Shown here piece after piece: positions 43,886-52,883 of a stretch of DNA of 64,000 bases. The stretch is from positions 1-64,000 of the forward strand of contig JAGWAN010000001.1 of the NCBI GenBank assembly GCA_021296345.1, in the 5' to 3' direction. Source of the stretch: Acidimicrobiia bacterium (GTDB taxonomy: Bacteria; Actinomycetota; Acidimicrobiia; Spongiisociales; Spongiisociaceae). The position numbers and the translations under genes were made by a program. The notes beneath the pieces were generated by a model, which saw nothing but the letters and a program-made list of their open reading frames with translations, was not told where the DNA came from and made no database searches. Each line of letters begins with the position of its first letter. Positions within the stretch are counted from its first letter, which is position 1.

Positions 43886-45007
43886 ATGACGACCGAGACC
43901 CGTATCGAGTTCTCTGAGGTGCTCGGCAGAAGGATCCGCCTCGGCAGCTGGGAAGACCAGAAGATCTCCACCTACCGGAAGATCCGCGAGGCCGTGGCCG
44001 AGGAACGCTGGGACGATGCGGCAGCTCTGGCGGACTACTTCATCGACGAGGCCAGCGTCTGCTTCATGCTCTACCGCCAGTGGATCAACGACCTGAGCAA
44101 CTTCCTGAAGAACAACGGCGTGTCTTCTGAAGATGTGGCCGAAGTCAACGCCGACATCGTGACCAAGCTCACCCTCCCCGACGGCTCGCCTTGGAACGCG
44201 CACCGCCATTGGGACAGCTTCAAGCAGGAGCAAAGAGAGCTGCTCTCCCACCTCTTCCGGGCCGAGGCCGACCAAGCACTGGACGCACTGGACGCCATGA
44301 AGGAAACATGGCGCCAAACCCACGACCGGGATGTCGACCACACCTACGGCCTCATGTCGGAGATCCAGGATCGCTTCGGCGGGCAGGGCATCGTGGACAT
44401 GTACAAGGTCGTGCTGGAGCCCTTGTTCGCCTGGCGCTACGAGAAGTTCGACATCGACAAGCATCCTTGGGACGAAGCTCTCGAGACGCTGATGAACGTG
44501 GCCTGCGAGTCCATGCGGGGCCACCTGGTGGGACCGGAGCGAACCGGCGACTTCGAGTTGATCGAGACCGACGACCGCTTCGTCCTGCGGTTCGACCCCT
44601 GCGCATCGGGCCAGCGCACCATCCGGGGCGACTGGATCGAGGGGACCCCGGCCCGGATGGAACCCCCGTACAACTGGGGTGTCAGCCAGGAGGAGGCCTC
44701 CTGGAACCATTTCCAGAAGGGGGTCTGCCTCTACTGCGCACACTGCATCATCCTGATGGAGGAGATGCCGATGGACCGTTTCGGCTACCCGGTCCGCACC
44801 GTGGATCCGCCCGTCTACCCGGACACCGATCCCGACCCCGATGTGCGCCAGAAGTGCCAGTGGGAGATGTTCAAGGATCCCACCCAGACCCCCGAGGAGT
44901 ACTACACACGGGTGGGCCGTAAGAAGCCGGAGGTGTTCGGATCGTCGAACTTCGAGGCTCCGCCTATGCCGGACGCCGGCTCGCTGGGGTTGCCCGGCCT
45001 GGGTTAG
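43886..45007 (+). CDS. Unrecognised 373-aa cysteine-motif protein, first gene of a tight operon
   Basis: ATG 43886 follows AAGGAGG at five bases. The first 180 residues are helical and rich in Asp, Glu and Trp. The second half has RFDPCASGQRTIRGDW (about residues 232-247) and GVCLYCAHCIILMEE (about 276-290), with three closely spaced cysteines and a nearby His that could bind a metal or cofactor, then RTVDPPVYPDTDPDPD and a further Cys. No signal peptide or membrane segment. Three bases separate it from the alcohol dehydrogenase, then two genes follow with four-base overlaps, so it is likely a soluble enzyme of the same pathway. I do not recognise the family by name. Confidence 0.75.
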   Translation: MTTETRIEFSEVLGRRIRLGSWEDQKISTYRKIREAVAEERWDDAAALADYFIDEASVCFMLYRQWINDLSNFLKNNGVSSEDVAEVNADIVTKLTLPDGSPWNAHRHWDSFKQEQRELLSHLFRAEADQALDALDAMKETWRQTHDRDVDHTYGLMSEIQDRFGGQGIVDMYKVVLEPLFAWRYEKFDIDKHPWDEALETLMNVACESMRGHLVGPERTGDFELIETDDRFVLRFDPCASGQRTIRGDWIEGTPARMEPPYNWGVSQEEASWNHFQKGVCLYCAHCIILMEEMPMDRFGYPVRTVDPPVYPDTDPDPDVRQKCQWEMFKDPTQTPEEYYTRVGRKKPEVFGSSNFEAPPMPDAGSLGLPGLG

Positions 45008-45010
45008 CCG

Positions 45011-46036
45011 GTGCGAGCCGCGGTCCTCAGGGGATACGGTGGGCCGCTCGAACTGACCGAGATGCCCGATCCGATCCCCGGTCCCGGGCAGGTCGTGGTC
45101 GACATCCGGGCATGCGGCGTTTGCGGGAGCGATCTGTTCCTCCAGAAAGGCGGGTTCGATTCGACCCTGCCGATCATCCCCGGTCACGAAGCGGCCGGAG
45201 TGGTGTCGTCCCTGGGTCCGGGAGTCGATACGGTCGGCATCGGCCAGCCGGTGGCTCTCTACTACATCGACTACTGCGGGACGTGCCGGATATGCCTGTC
45301 CGGGCGGGTGAACATGTGCCTGGGGGTGCGCCGCATGGGAGTGGAGTTCAACGGCGCCTTCGCTGAGCGGGTGGTCATCCCCGCCCGTTCGGTGATCCCG
45401 GTGAGCGAACAGGACGATCCGGCCGCCGTGGCGGTACTCACCGATGCAGTGGCCACGCCCTATCACGCTCTAGTGCAGCGAGCCGGCGCCCGGCGCGGTG
45501 AAACCGTGGTGGTATTCGGGATCGGAGGGATCGGGGCCAATGCCGTCCAGTTGGGCGCCCACCTGGGTTGCCGGGTCATCGCGGTGAGCCGCTCCGATGC
45601 CAGCCTCGAGCTGGCCCGGCGGATGGGGGCCGAGGTCGCGATCAGGACCGGACCCGGCATCGCCGAGCAGATCCGGGACGCGGCCGGACCGGGGGGGCCC
45701 GACATCATCATCCAGACGGTCGGGTCGGCGGAGGTTTTCGCTCAAGCGGTCGCGTCCGCCGGTATCGGCTGCAGGGTGATCGCGGTCGGCGCCACCCTGG
45801 ACCCCTTCCCGGTGAATGCCATGGACCTGATCTGGAGGGAAGCCGGCCTGTCGGGCTCCCGTGGCTTCACCCCTCAGGACATCCGGGACGTGCTGGACCT
45901 CCAACGTGAGGGCGCCATCACCACCGACCACCTGGTGAGGAGTCGCCGCCCCCTCGATCAGGTGAACGACGCGCTGGACGATCTCCGGGCCGGGCGGGTG
46001 GTCCGCTCGGTTATCGGCTTCGGATCGGGCTGGTGA
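45011..46036 (+). CDS. Zinc-dependent alcohol dehydrogenase (MDR family)
   Basis: 341 residues from GTG 45011. Catalytic zinc motifs CGVCGSD and GHEAAG; the four structural-zinc cysteines in YCGTCRICLSGRVNMC; the nucleotide-binding GIGGIGANAV. It oxidises a secondary alcohol or polyol with NAD(P). The gene starts three bases after the cysteine-motif gene and its stop overlaps the lactonase start. Confidence 0.9.
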   Translation: MRAAVLRGYGGPLELTEMPDPIPGPGQVVVDIRACGVCGSDLFLQKGGFDSTLPIIPGHEAAGVVSSLGPGVDTVGIGQPVALYYIDYCGTCRICLSGRVNMCLGVRRMGVEFNGAFAERVVIPARSVIPVSEQDDPAAVAVLTDAVATPYHALVQRAGARRGETVVVFGIGGIGANAVQLGAHLGCRVIAVSRSDASLELARRMGAEVAIRTGPGIAEQIRDAAGPGGPDIIIQTVGSAEVFAQAVASAGIGCRVIAVGATLDPFPVNAMDLIWREAGLSGSRGFTPQDIRDVLDLQREGAITTDHLVRSRRPLDQVNDALDDLRAGRVVRSVIGFGSGW

Positions 46037-47118
46037 CCGCCATTCCAGGGCCGGACAGGCGCGCTCACGCGATGACGGTGCGGGGACCCGTTCCGGTCTC
46101 CGATCTGGGTCCCACCCACATCCACGAACACCTCTACATGGACTGCCGGCCGATCCTCCGCATCCACGGTTACCCGGTGGTCTCGGAGGCGCCGTTGACC
46201 CTTGAGACTGCCGCCGAGGCCCGATGGAACCCGGGCGGCTTCCCGGATAACTACCACCAGACGGATCCCGATCAGGTCGTGGCCGAGTTGGAGCCGTTCC
46301 GCGCCGCGGGAGGCCGCACCATCGTGGACGTGACACCCAGCCACCTGTCGAGGGATCCCGGCATCCTGCGGCAGATCGCGGAGCGGAGCGGCGTACAGGT
46401 GATCATGGGCGGCGGCTATTACCTGGCCGGAAGCCATCCACCCGGCACCGCCCGACGGACCACGCGAGCCATCGCCGGCGAGCTGATCGACGAGTGGCGC
46501 CACGGGGTGGGCGACACCGGTGTCCGTCCCGGGATCATCGGGGAGGTCGGAACCGGCAACCCGGTGCACCCCGAGGAGGAACGTGTGGTCCGGGCCGCGG
46601 CATGGGCCCATCTCGAGACCGGCTTACCGATCAGCATCCACGTCCACCCGTGGGGCTTCGAGGGCGGATACGTGCTCGAAGTTCTCGAATCCGAGGGTGT
46701 GGACCCGCGCCGGGTGATCCTGAGCCACATGAACACGGCGGTCGACCATCCCCCCTACCTGCTCGACCTGCTGGGTCGGGGAACCAACCTCGGCTTCGAC
46801 CTGATGGGCTTCGACCACTCGTTGATCGGCCTGGGCAAGTACCCGCCCAGCGACTACGACGTGGTGGCACGGATCGCAGCGCTGGCGGAGCAAGGCTTCG
46901 CCGATCAGCTGTTCGTCTCGCAGGACATGGGTGGAGTCAAGACCCGCCTGCTGGCCTACGGAGGCTGGGGATACGCCCACATTCTCCATCACGTCGTCCC
47001 GCTACTCCGGACAGCAGGCTGGGGCGACGGAGAGGTGGAAACCCTGATGGTCACCAACCCGGCCCGCCTGCTGGAGGTGCCGGGCCTGGGCCCGGCGGCC
47101 GCCTCCGAACGGCCATGA
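46033..47118 (+). CDS. Phosphotriesterase-family hydrolase (lactonase-like)
   Basis: 361 residues, GTG 46033 in a GTGA overlap. Metal motifs are THIHEHLY (HxH), GIIGEVGTG with Glu instead of the carboxylated Lys, SIHVHPW, LSHMN and SQDMGG. It is a paralogue of the protein at 6788; conserved order and identical motifs suggest a lactonase acting after the dehydrogenase. Its stop overlaps the SDR ATG. Confidence 0.85.
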   Translation: MTAIPGPDRRAHAMTVRGPVPVSDLGPTHIHEHLYMDCRPILRIHGYPVVSEAPLTLETAAEARWNPGGFPDNYHQTDPDQVVAELEPFRAAGGRTIVDVTPSHLSRDPGILRQIAERSGVQVIMGGGYYLAGSHPPGTARRTTRAIAGELIDEWRHGVGDTGVRPGIIGEVGTGNPVHPEEERVVRAAAWAHLETGLPISIHVHPWGFEGGYVLEVLESEGVDPRRVILSHMNTAVDHPPYLLDLLGRGTNLGFDLMGFDHSLIGLGKYPPSDYDVVARIAALAEQGFADQLFVSQDMGGVKTRLLAYGGWGYAHILHHVVPLLRTAGWGDGEVETLMVTNPARLLEVPGLGPAAASERP

Positions 47119-47927
47119 CCGGCGCCACCCCATCGGCCGCGGACGGTCCGAACGGCCCAAGCCGCTCCTGGCATCTGGGTGCCGGGTTGGAAGGCCGAGG
47201 CGTGATCGTCACCGGTGCCGCCAGCGGGATCGGGCGCGCCGTCGCCATCTCCATGGCCGAGGCCGGCGCCCGGGTGGCGGCCCTCGACCGGGACGAGCCG
47301 GGCCTCCGATCCGCCCTGTCTGAGCTCCCGGGCGCCGGTCACTTCCCGGTGGTGTTCGACCTTTCCAACACATCGGCCATACCGCAGCTTCTTACCTCCG
47401 TGGTGGAGCGTCTCGGCGACCTGTGGGCGCTGGCCAATGTCGCCGCGGTGCTCCGCCGGCGCAGTCTCGACGAGGTCGACGATGAGGACTGGGACCTGCA
47501 GATGGATGTCAACGTGAAGGCGTCCTTCCTGCTGAGCCGCGAGGCGGGGAACGCGATGGCGGCAGCCGGCGGCGGTGGACGCATCATCAACTTTGCCTCG
47601 ATGGCCTGGCTGACCGGCCCGTTCCTGGGAAGCGACGCTTACCTGATCGGCAAGGCCGGGATCGTCACCATGACCCGTGGCCTCGCCCGCTCGTTCGGTC
47701 CGCACGGGATCCTGGTGAACACCATCTCGCCCGGCCAGATCGACACCCCGATGCAACACCTGGACAACCCTCCCGAACTGTCCGAACGCACGGCCGCCCA
47801 GTGCCCCCTGGGCCGGATGGGCCGCCCGGAAGAGGTGGCGGCGGTGGCGGTTTTCCTGGCCTCCCGGCACGCCAGCTTCGTGAACGGCGCCACCATCAAC
47901 GTGAGCGGCGGACTGGTGATGTACTAG
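47115..47927 (+). CDS. Short-chain dehydrogenase/reductase (SDR)
   Basis: 270 residues from ATG 47115 (overlap ATGA). TGAASGIG cofactor loop, NFASM serine region and YLIGK catalytic motif are complete. It is a paralogue of the SDR at 1543, matching it from the GAGLEGRGVIVTG block onward, and its intact N-terminus shows what that gene lacks. As the last gene of the four-gene operon it may oxidise an alcohol produced or consumed in the same path. Confidence 0.88.
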   Translation: MTGATPSAADGPNGPSRSWHLGAGLEGRGVIVTGAASGIGRAVAISMAEAGARVAALDRDEPGLRSALSELPGAGHFPVVFDLSNTSAIPQLLTSVVERLGDLWALANVAAVLRRRSLDEVDDEDWDLQMDVNVKASFLLSREAGNAMAAAGGGGRIINFASMAWLTGPFLGSDAYLIGKAGIVTMTRGLARSFGPHGILVNTISPGQIDTPMQHLDNPPELSERTAAQCPLGRMGRPEEVAAVAVFLASRHASFVNGATINVSGGLVMY

Positions 47928-48214
47928 GTGATTAGTTTCTAGTAGGTTGTCGATGGTCGGTAGTTGTTCTCGATCTCCTTAACACTGTGCCAGCCCGCTT
48001 CGCGCGCAAGGAGGCCCACATCACCAGAAGACAAGGGCCCTCTGCACCGAACGAGTCGGGCAGCTACGGACGCTGTTGTGCAGTGTCGTGTGCCGGTAGC
48101 AGAGCACAATCGGCAGTCCGGCGGATCCCTTGGATCAGATCGTCCGGTGTCCCGAGTCTTGAGCCCGCAGCGTTCCATGACGCCGTAGTGGGTGGCGTGG
48201 ATCCGACGCCCGGA
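47928..48214. other. Intergenic, no gene seen
   Basis: No supported gene. A weak minus-strand frame at 47939-48247 ends in LLAREAGWHSVKEIEN and could be a transposase or recombinase tail, but it lacks a recognisable domain. Confidence 0.3.
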
Positions 48215-48440
48215 CAGGGGGTTGAAAGTGTCACAGCCCCGTCGCATACTGGTCGGCAGTCACAAGCACCACGGGTTTCTTGCTTTCGACGTCGAGGGGA
48301 CCGGAGCCGGGATCAAATGAGAACGACCCGTTGGGGGATAGCGGGCCGCGCTAGGACCGAAGGAGGTGGTGGCTGGGGGATGGGCCCGCTGGGGAGAGGT
48401 GTGTCCCGCTTTTTTCGCGTTCTCGGCTTTTTCGCGTTCT
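48215..48440 (+). repeat. Intergenic repeat, copy 1 (most diverged)
   Basis: It shares a core with copies at 50944 and 58645: GGGGTTGAA, a TGTCACA block, a cytosine-rich stretch, CAAGCACC, then a GGTGGTGG-x-TGGGGG-x-GGGCCC block and TTTTTCGCG. The middle is rearranged relative to the other two. No ORF is supported inside. It could be a non-autonomous mobile element or a non-coding RNA region. Confidence 0.55.
48222..48250 (+). promoter_or_regulatory. Promoter-like sequence inside repeat copy 1
   Basis: TTGAAA (48222-48227), 17 bases, CATACT (48245-48250). The same position in copy 2 reads TTGAAT, 16 bases, TATGTT on the minus strand. The good spacing in both suggests a real promoter in the element. 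Confidence 0.45.
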
Positions 48441-48443
48441 CGG
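48411..48443 (+). repeat. Tandem 16-mer pair in repeat copy 1
   Basis: TTTTTCGCGTTCTCGG occurs at 48411-48426 and again at 48428-48443, one base apart. A TTTCGCGTTCTC or TTCGCGTTCTC segment also starts copies 2 and 3. Confidence 0.7.
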
Positions 48444-48614
48444 TGCCTGGGCGTATGGGTAACGAATTACTGAATCAGGGCACTAGAAGTCACTAGCGGT
48501 AACCATTCAAGGAGTTGTGTGGTTGAACGCCCGGGAAATGGCCGTGGCCGATCCGAGCGTCACGCCTGCGTCGTCGAGGGGATGGCTCCGAGCCGGAACG
48601 ATCCGTAACGTCGG

Positions 48615-49202
48615 CTACCGGACGGTTACGCCCGCCCGGTGTAGCTGCTCGACTGCGTCATCCCCGTCACCGGGGTTCAGATTGACCGGGGCGGTGGCGG
48701 CGAGGAGCACGGTGGTGTCGAACCCTTCCCCAGCCGAGTCGAGAGCCGTGTCCCTCACGCAATAGTCGAGGGCCAGCCCCACCACCACGACCTGCCGGCA
48801 ACCTGCCGCCCGGAGCATGGAAGCCAGCCCGGTGGGAATCTCCTCGCCCGACACCGGATCCCGCATCGTAAACCCCGAATAGCCGTCCTCCCCCCCGGCG
48901 CCCTTGTGGACGCTGGGGCCTTCGACCCGGAGATCGGGGTGGAAGTCGGCGCCGGCGGTTCCGGCCACGCAATGGACCGGCCAGATGCCCCCGTCAATGG
49001 CGAAGTGAGGGGTCCGCTCCGGGTGCCAGTCCTGTGTGTAGAAGACGGAGGCGCCCGCCTGTAACGCCTGGGAGATCTGGTGGTTCACCGCCGGGACCAC
49101 CTGCGTATCCCCGCCCGGAACGTAGAGGCTTCCCCCCGGATCGGCGAAGTCGTTCTGGACGTCCACCACGATCAGCGCGGTGTCTGAGGTATAGGTGGTC
49201 AT
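48615..49202 (-). CDS. pncA: Nicotinamidase
   Basis: 195 residues, isochorismatase fold. VDVQNDF holds the catalytic Asp, DWHPERTPHF the metal ligands, VHKGAGG the lysine and LALDYCVRDTA the nucleophilic Cys. It converts nicotinamide to nicotinate. It is divergent from nicotinate phosphoribosyltransferase at 49237, only 34 bases away, so the two steps of NAD salvage share one control region. Confidence 0.92.
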   Translation of the reverse strand: MTTYTSDTALIVVDVQNDFADPGGSLYVPGGDTQVVPAVNHQISQALQAGASVFYTQDWHPERTPHFAIDGGIWPVHCVAGTAGADFHPDLRVEGPSVHKGAGGEDGYSGFTMRDPVSGEEIPTGLASMLRAAGCRQVVVVGLALDYCVRDTALDSAGEGFDTTVLLAATAPVNLNPGDGDDAVEQLHRAGVTVR

Positions 49203-49236
49203 ATCTTCAGGCTACTTGCTCGGGTAACGTGGCGGC

Positions 49237-50766
49237 GTGCTCACCGAGGGCATCCTGTCCACCGATCATTACCAGCTGACCATGGCTCAGCTCTACCACA
49301 GCCATGGTCTGGCCGACCGGGCCGCCCAGTTCGACTACCACTTCCGCTCCTACCCCGACTACGGCGACCACCAGGCCGGATACTGCATCACCGCCGGTCT
49401 CGGGCCGCTGATCGATTGGATGGAACAGACCTGGTTCGGGCCGGCGGAGGCGAGTGCCCTGCGCACCGTGCGTACCAGCACCGGCAAACGCCTCTTCGGG
49501 GAGCCCTTCATCGAATGGCTGGCCGGCTCGGAGGGCTTCGCGTCGCTCTCGATGTGGGCGATTCCGGAAGGCCGGGTAGTTCATCCCAAGACGCCGGTCG
49601 TGACCGTAGAAGGACCGCTGGCCGTGGCCCAACTACTCGAGACCCCCCTGCTGAACCGGCTCAATTACACGACGCTGGTCGCCACCAAGACCTCGCGGGC
49701 GGTGGAGGCGGCGGGAGGGACCGCGGTGCTGGAGTTCGGGATGCGACGGGCACCCGGCCCGGCGGCCGATTCGGCCACCCGGGCGGCTCTCATCGGCGGT
49801 GCGGCGGGGTCCTCCAACTTCGCCACCTCCCACCGGCTGGGCTTCGTCCCTCGCGGCACCCATGCCCATTCGCTGGTCCAGGTGTTCATCGCCGAATCGG
49901 GAAGCGAGCTCGAGGCCTTCAGAGCCTACGCCGACCTGTATCCGGATGACTGCTTGCTGCTGGTCGACACCATCAACACCCTCGAGTCGGGCATTCCCAA
50001 CGCCATCACCGTGTTCGAGGAGCTAAGGCGAAGGGGCCATCAACCCGTGGGGATCCGGCTCGATTCGGGCGACCTGGCCTACCTGGCGGTCCGGTCCGCG
50101 GCCATGCTCGACCGGGCCGGCTTCGAGGACGTGGCAATCGTGCTCTCCTCCGATCTGGACGAGCTCACCATCTGGCAGGTGCGCAACCAGATCCTGGAGG
50201 AGGCGGGGAATTACGGGGTGGATGCCGGGCGCCTGCTGGGCCGGCTCGTCTACGGAGTGGGAACCCGCCTGGTCACCTCGGACGGCTGCCCGAGCCCCAA
50301 CGGCGTGTTCAAGCTGGTGGCGGTCCAGGACTCGGGCAGCGAGTGGACCGCGGCGATCAAGATCTCCGAGACACCCTCCAAGGTGCTGGAGCCGGGCCGT
50401 AAACGGCTGTGGAGGATCTATGACCATCGAGGGACGGCCACAGCCGATCTGATCACCCTCGAAGGCTTCGACCCGAGCGTCCGGCCCATCCACCTGGTCC
50501 ATCCCGGCCACCCCGAGGTGGGTCGGACCCTAACCACCCGGCAGGTGTCGGAGGTGGAATCCCTCCGGGTGAAGATGCTGGAAGGCGGGCGGCGGGTCGC
50601 CGATGACATCGGCAATCTCGAAACTGCGAGAGCACGGCGGTTAGCGGATCTGTCCCGCCTGGATCCCGGGGTGCGGCGGCTGGTCAACCCCCACACCTAC
50701 CATGTGTCGCTGAGCCCGGAGCTGTCCGACCTCAAGCAGGAACTTATCGCCGGCCTCCAGATGTGA
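49237..50766 (+). CDS. pncB: Nicotinate phosphoribosyltransferase
   Basis: 509 residues from GTG 49237. [13 protein letters not shown] at the N-terminus, [36 protein letters not shown] and [12 protein letters not shown] are the family's conserved blocks. It makes nicotinate mononucleotide from nicotinate and PRPP. It pairs with PncA for NAD salvage. The gene is longer than E. coli PncB (400) but typical of actinobacterial and cyanobacterial forms. Confidence 0.93.
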   Translation: MLTEGILSTDHYQLTMAQLYHSHGLADRAAQFDYHFRSYPDYGDHQAGYCITAGLGPLIDWMEQTWFGPAEASALRTVRTSTGKRLFGEPFIEWLAGSEGFASLSMWAIPEGRVVHPKTPVVTVEGPLAVAQLLETPLLNRLNYTTLVATKTSRAVEAAGGTAVLEFGMRRAPGPAADSATRAALIGGAAGSSNFATSHRLGFVPRGTHAHSLVQVFIAESGSELEAFRAYADLYPDDCLLLVDTINTLESGIPNAITVFEELRRRGHQPVGIRLDSGDLAYLAVRSAAMLDRAGFEDVAIVLSSDLDELTIWQVRNQILEEAGNYGVDAGRLLGRLVYGVGTRLVTSDGCPSPNGVFKLVAVQDSGSEWTAAIKISETPSKVLEPGRKRLWRIYDHRGTATADLITLEGFDPSVRPIHLVHPGHPEVGRTLTTRQVSEVESLRVKMLEGGRRVADDIGNLETARARRLADLSRLDPGVRRLVNPHTYHVSLSPELSDLKQELIAGLQM

Positions 50767-50943
50767 TCCTTACTCGGCCGTGGTATGGAGCCCGGTCGAG
50801 GACGGATGCGAGCACATTGCAGGCGGCCGGACCCCGACACCCGTTTGCGGCGGCACCGTCCTGAAGGGCAACGGAGCCGGGTCAGGTTCCGGCCTAACAG
50901 GATGAAGCCGACCGGGTCCCGGGTTTCACAGACGCACCCCCGC
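50767..50943. other. Intergenic, no gene seen
   Basis: No gene supported. GC-rich, no clear hairpin with a T-run. Confidence 0.3.
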
Positions 50944-51192
50944 CGAAGTTCGCGAAAACCTTACCTCTGGCCAAGGGCCCTCCCCCACCACCACCGATCC
51001 GGTTGGGAGCGTGGTCGGCCACGCCCGGCTGGATGCCGGGAGATCGGCCTTCGCTCCATGAAGCTCTGTTCCCTTCGGCTGACCGTTCCGATCGGTTCCG
51101 TGCTGTCGGCCAGTGTCGGTGCTTGGCACCAACCAACATATGTCGGGATTGTGACAATTCAACCCCTTTTTGGGAGAACGCGAAATATTGGC
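50944..51192 (-). repeat. Intergenic repeat, copy 2 (inverted relative to copies 1 and 3)
   Basis: Read on the minus strand it runs from TTTCGCGTTCTC (about 51192) to TTTTCGCGA (about 50944). In between it follows copy 3 block by block: GGGGTTGAA, TGTCACA, GCCAAGCACC, CTGGCCGA, GGGAACA-AG, TGGAGCGAA, GCCGTGGCCGA or GCGTGGCCGA, CACGCTCC, GGTGGTGGTGGGGGAGGGCCC. Length about 249 bases. Bases 51193-51332 hold no gene. Confidence 0.65.
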
Positions 51193-51332
51193 CGAGCGGG
51201 AACCAGCCAGGTGCGAGTAGAGACCTCGGATGGAACAGCACCCGAGCCGAACAGACACATGCCCGGGATCCTTGGGATGGTTCACGGACACTTCCACACC
51301 ACCCGTTCGCCACGGGCCGGTTCGGGTCATCC

Positions 51333-52883
51333 CTACGGGTAGTGATCGGGGAGGTCGTTCTCGTACAGAACAGCATCACCCGGACCCAGGTGCTCCCGGA
51401 CCCAGCCCACCGCCTGTTCCCGGTTGTCGACCAGAACCACCTCGACCGGGCCCCCTCGGGCACCGCAGAGCAATGCTCTACGGTTGGTCCTGCCCACTAT
51501 CACCAGATGATCCGCCGCCTCCGAGGCGGCAGCGGCGAACCGGCGGTTGTCGTCATGCTGTCGGGGCCCGAGTTCGACCATTCCGGGAGTCACCACCGCC
51601 CGGCGGCCGGAAGGCTCGCCCGCGCTCATCAGGACATCGAGGGCTCGGGCGGCGCCGGCGGGATTGGAGTTGAAAGTGTCGTCAATGATCTCGAAACCGG
51701 CCTCCGACCGACCGGTCGTCTGGCGATGGTCCGTGGGGGCGAGCCGGCGGGCCCGGTCGGACACCACGCCCGGAGGAACTCCCAACTCCAGGGCCGCCGC
51801 CACCGCACACGCCAGGTTGGCGGGGAACGGGCCGGCCGGGATGGGTTCGCCGAGCGCCCGATCCTGAACCTCAATGGTCAGAAGGCGACCATCGGGGCGG
51901 ACCCGCACGTCCGTGGCCGCCTCGGAGGTTCCGCATCGCCACACCTTCCGGTCACCCATACACGCCGCCAGGTCCGCCAGCACCGGATGATCCACGTTGA
52001 TGATCGCCACCGCGGCACGCTCGAAGATCTCGGACTTGGCCTCGACGATGCGCTCCTCCGACTTGAACCGTTGTAGGTGAACCGGTCCGATAGCGGTCAG
52101 GACAGCGATACTCGGAGGGATCCACGAGCAGGTGTCGGCGATCTCTCCGGGCTGGTAGGCGCCCATCTCCGCCACAAACACCTCGGCGTCATCGGTCAGA
52201 GTCTCGTTGATCGCCCGGGCGAGGCCGAGGCGATTGTTGAAGCTGGCCGGGCTGGCCACCACCCGCCTGGTCCCGGCCACCAGGTCGCGGACGTACCACT
52301 TGGTGCTGGTCTTGCCGTAGCTCCCGGTGATACCAACCACCACCGGAGCCACCCTGTCGAGCCTTCCGGTCGCCCGGACCACGAACTTCTCCGATAGGCG
52401 CCGCTCGATCGGGGCCGCCATCCACAGTACGAGATCCGGGATGACGTACCACGAGACTACGGCGGCCATGGCGAGAGCGCCCGGCCATCCCCCGCCGATC
52501 ACAAGGGCGATCATCCAGCCGACCACGGCGATTGCCACGCAGAGGAGGATCGCACCCACGAAGGCGGTACGCCTGAGCCGGGCGGTCCAGTTGAGCGGTG
52601 AGGTCCGGCCGCGATAGCCGAGGCCGATAGGGAAGACCACCATCCCGACGCCGCCCAGCAAGGGCCAGAACGAGTCCGGCGCCAGGCCGTGGCCGACCAG
52701 GGCGCCGGCCAGCATCAGCGCCTCGAGGCCGTTCACGGGCCTACCGGCGATCCATACCCGGCGCATGAAGATGATCGAACCGGCCAGGTAGTGCTCCCGC
52801 TGCGCCACCCGTAGCCATTTGATGGCCGCGAGGGCAATGCCCGCCAGGCTCAACACCGGTACCAGCCACGAGATCCAGGTCAT
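51333..52883 (-). CDS. Membrane-anchored MurF-like Mur ligase
   Basis: 516 residues. The first 160 carry about five hydrophobic segments (residues 6-22, 54-70, 75-92, 107-133 and 136-158) where MurF normally has its UDP-MurNAc-tripeptide-binding domain. The ATP-binding and C-terminal ligase domains follow: VVGITGSYGKTSTKW (about 183-197), SFNNRLGLARAINET, FVAEMGAYQPGEI, DDTFNSNP and VVTPGMVELG. It is not clear that it makes the usual UDP-MurNAc-pentapeptide; a lipid-linked or envelope substrate is possible. Its ATG overlaps the alpha/beta hydrolase stop. Confidence 0.78.
   Translation of the reverse strand: MTWISWLVPVLSLAGIALAAIKWLRVAQREHYLAGSIIFMRRVWIAGRPVNGLEALMLAGALVGHGLAPDSFWPLLGGVGMVVFPIGLGYRGRTSPLNWTARLRRTAFVGAILLCVAIAVVGWMIALVIGGGWPGALAMAAVVSWYVIPDLVLWMAAPIERRLSEKFVVRATGRLDRVAPVVVGITGSYGKTSTKWYVRDLVAGTRRVVASPASFNNRLGLARAINETLTDDAEVFVAEMGAYQPGEIADTCSWIPPSIAVLTAIGPVHLQRFKSEERIVEAKSEIFERAAVAIINVDHPVLADLAACMGDRKVWRCGTSEAATDVRVRPDGRLLTIEVQDRALGEPIPAGPFPANLACAVAAALELGVPPGVVSDRARRLAPTDHRQTTGRSEAGFEIIDDTFNSNPAGAARALDVLMSAGEPSGRRAVVTPGMVELGPRQHDDNRRFAAAASEAADHLVIVGRTNRRALLCGARGGPVEVVLVDNREQAVGWVREHLGPGDAVLYENDLPDHYP

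Noticed and set aside
43832-45466. Minus-strand 544-aa frame opposite the cysteine-motif gene and ADH
   Set aside because: The plus-strand genes have start signals, overlaps and zinc motifs; this frame has none.
47939-48247. Minus-strand 102-aa frame after the SDR gene
   Set aside because: No start signal, domain or neighbours to support it; its end looks like a tail of a mobile gene at best.
48411-48443. CRISPR-like repeat
   Set aside because: Only two 16-base copies with a one-base gap; no array, no cas genes.
48517-48765. Plus-strand 82-aa frame
   Set aside because: It overlaps the well-supported nicotinamidase end on the opposite strand.
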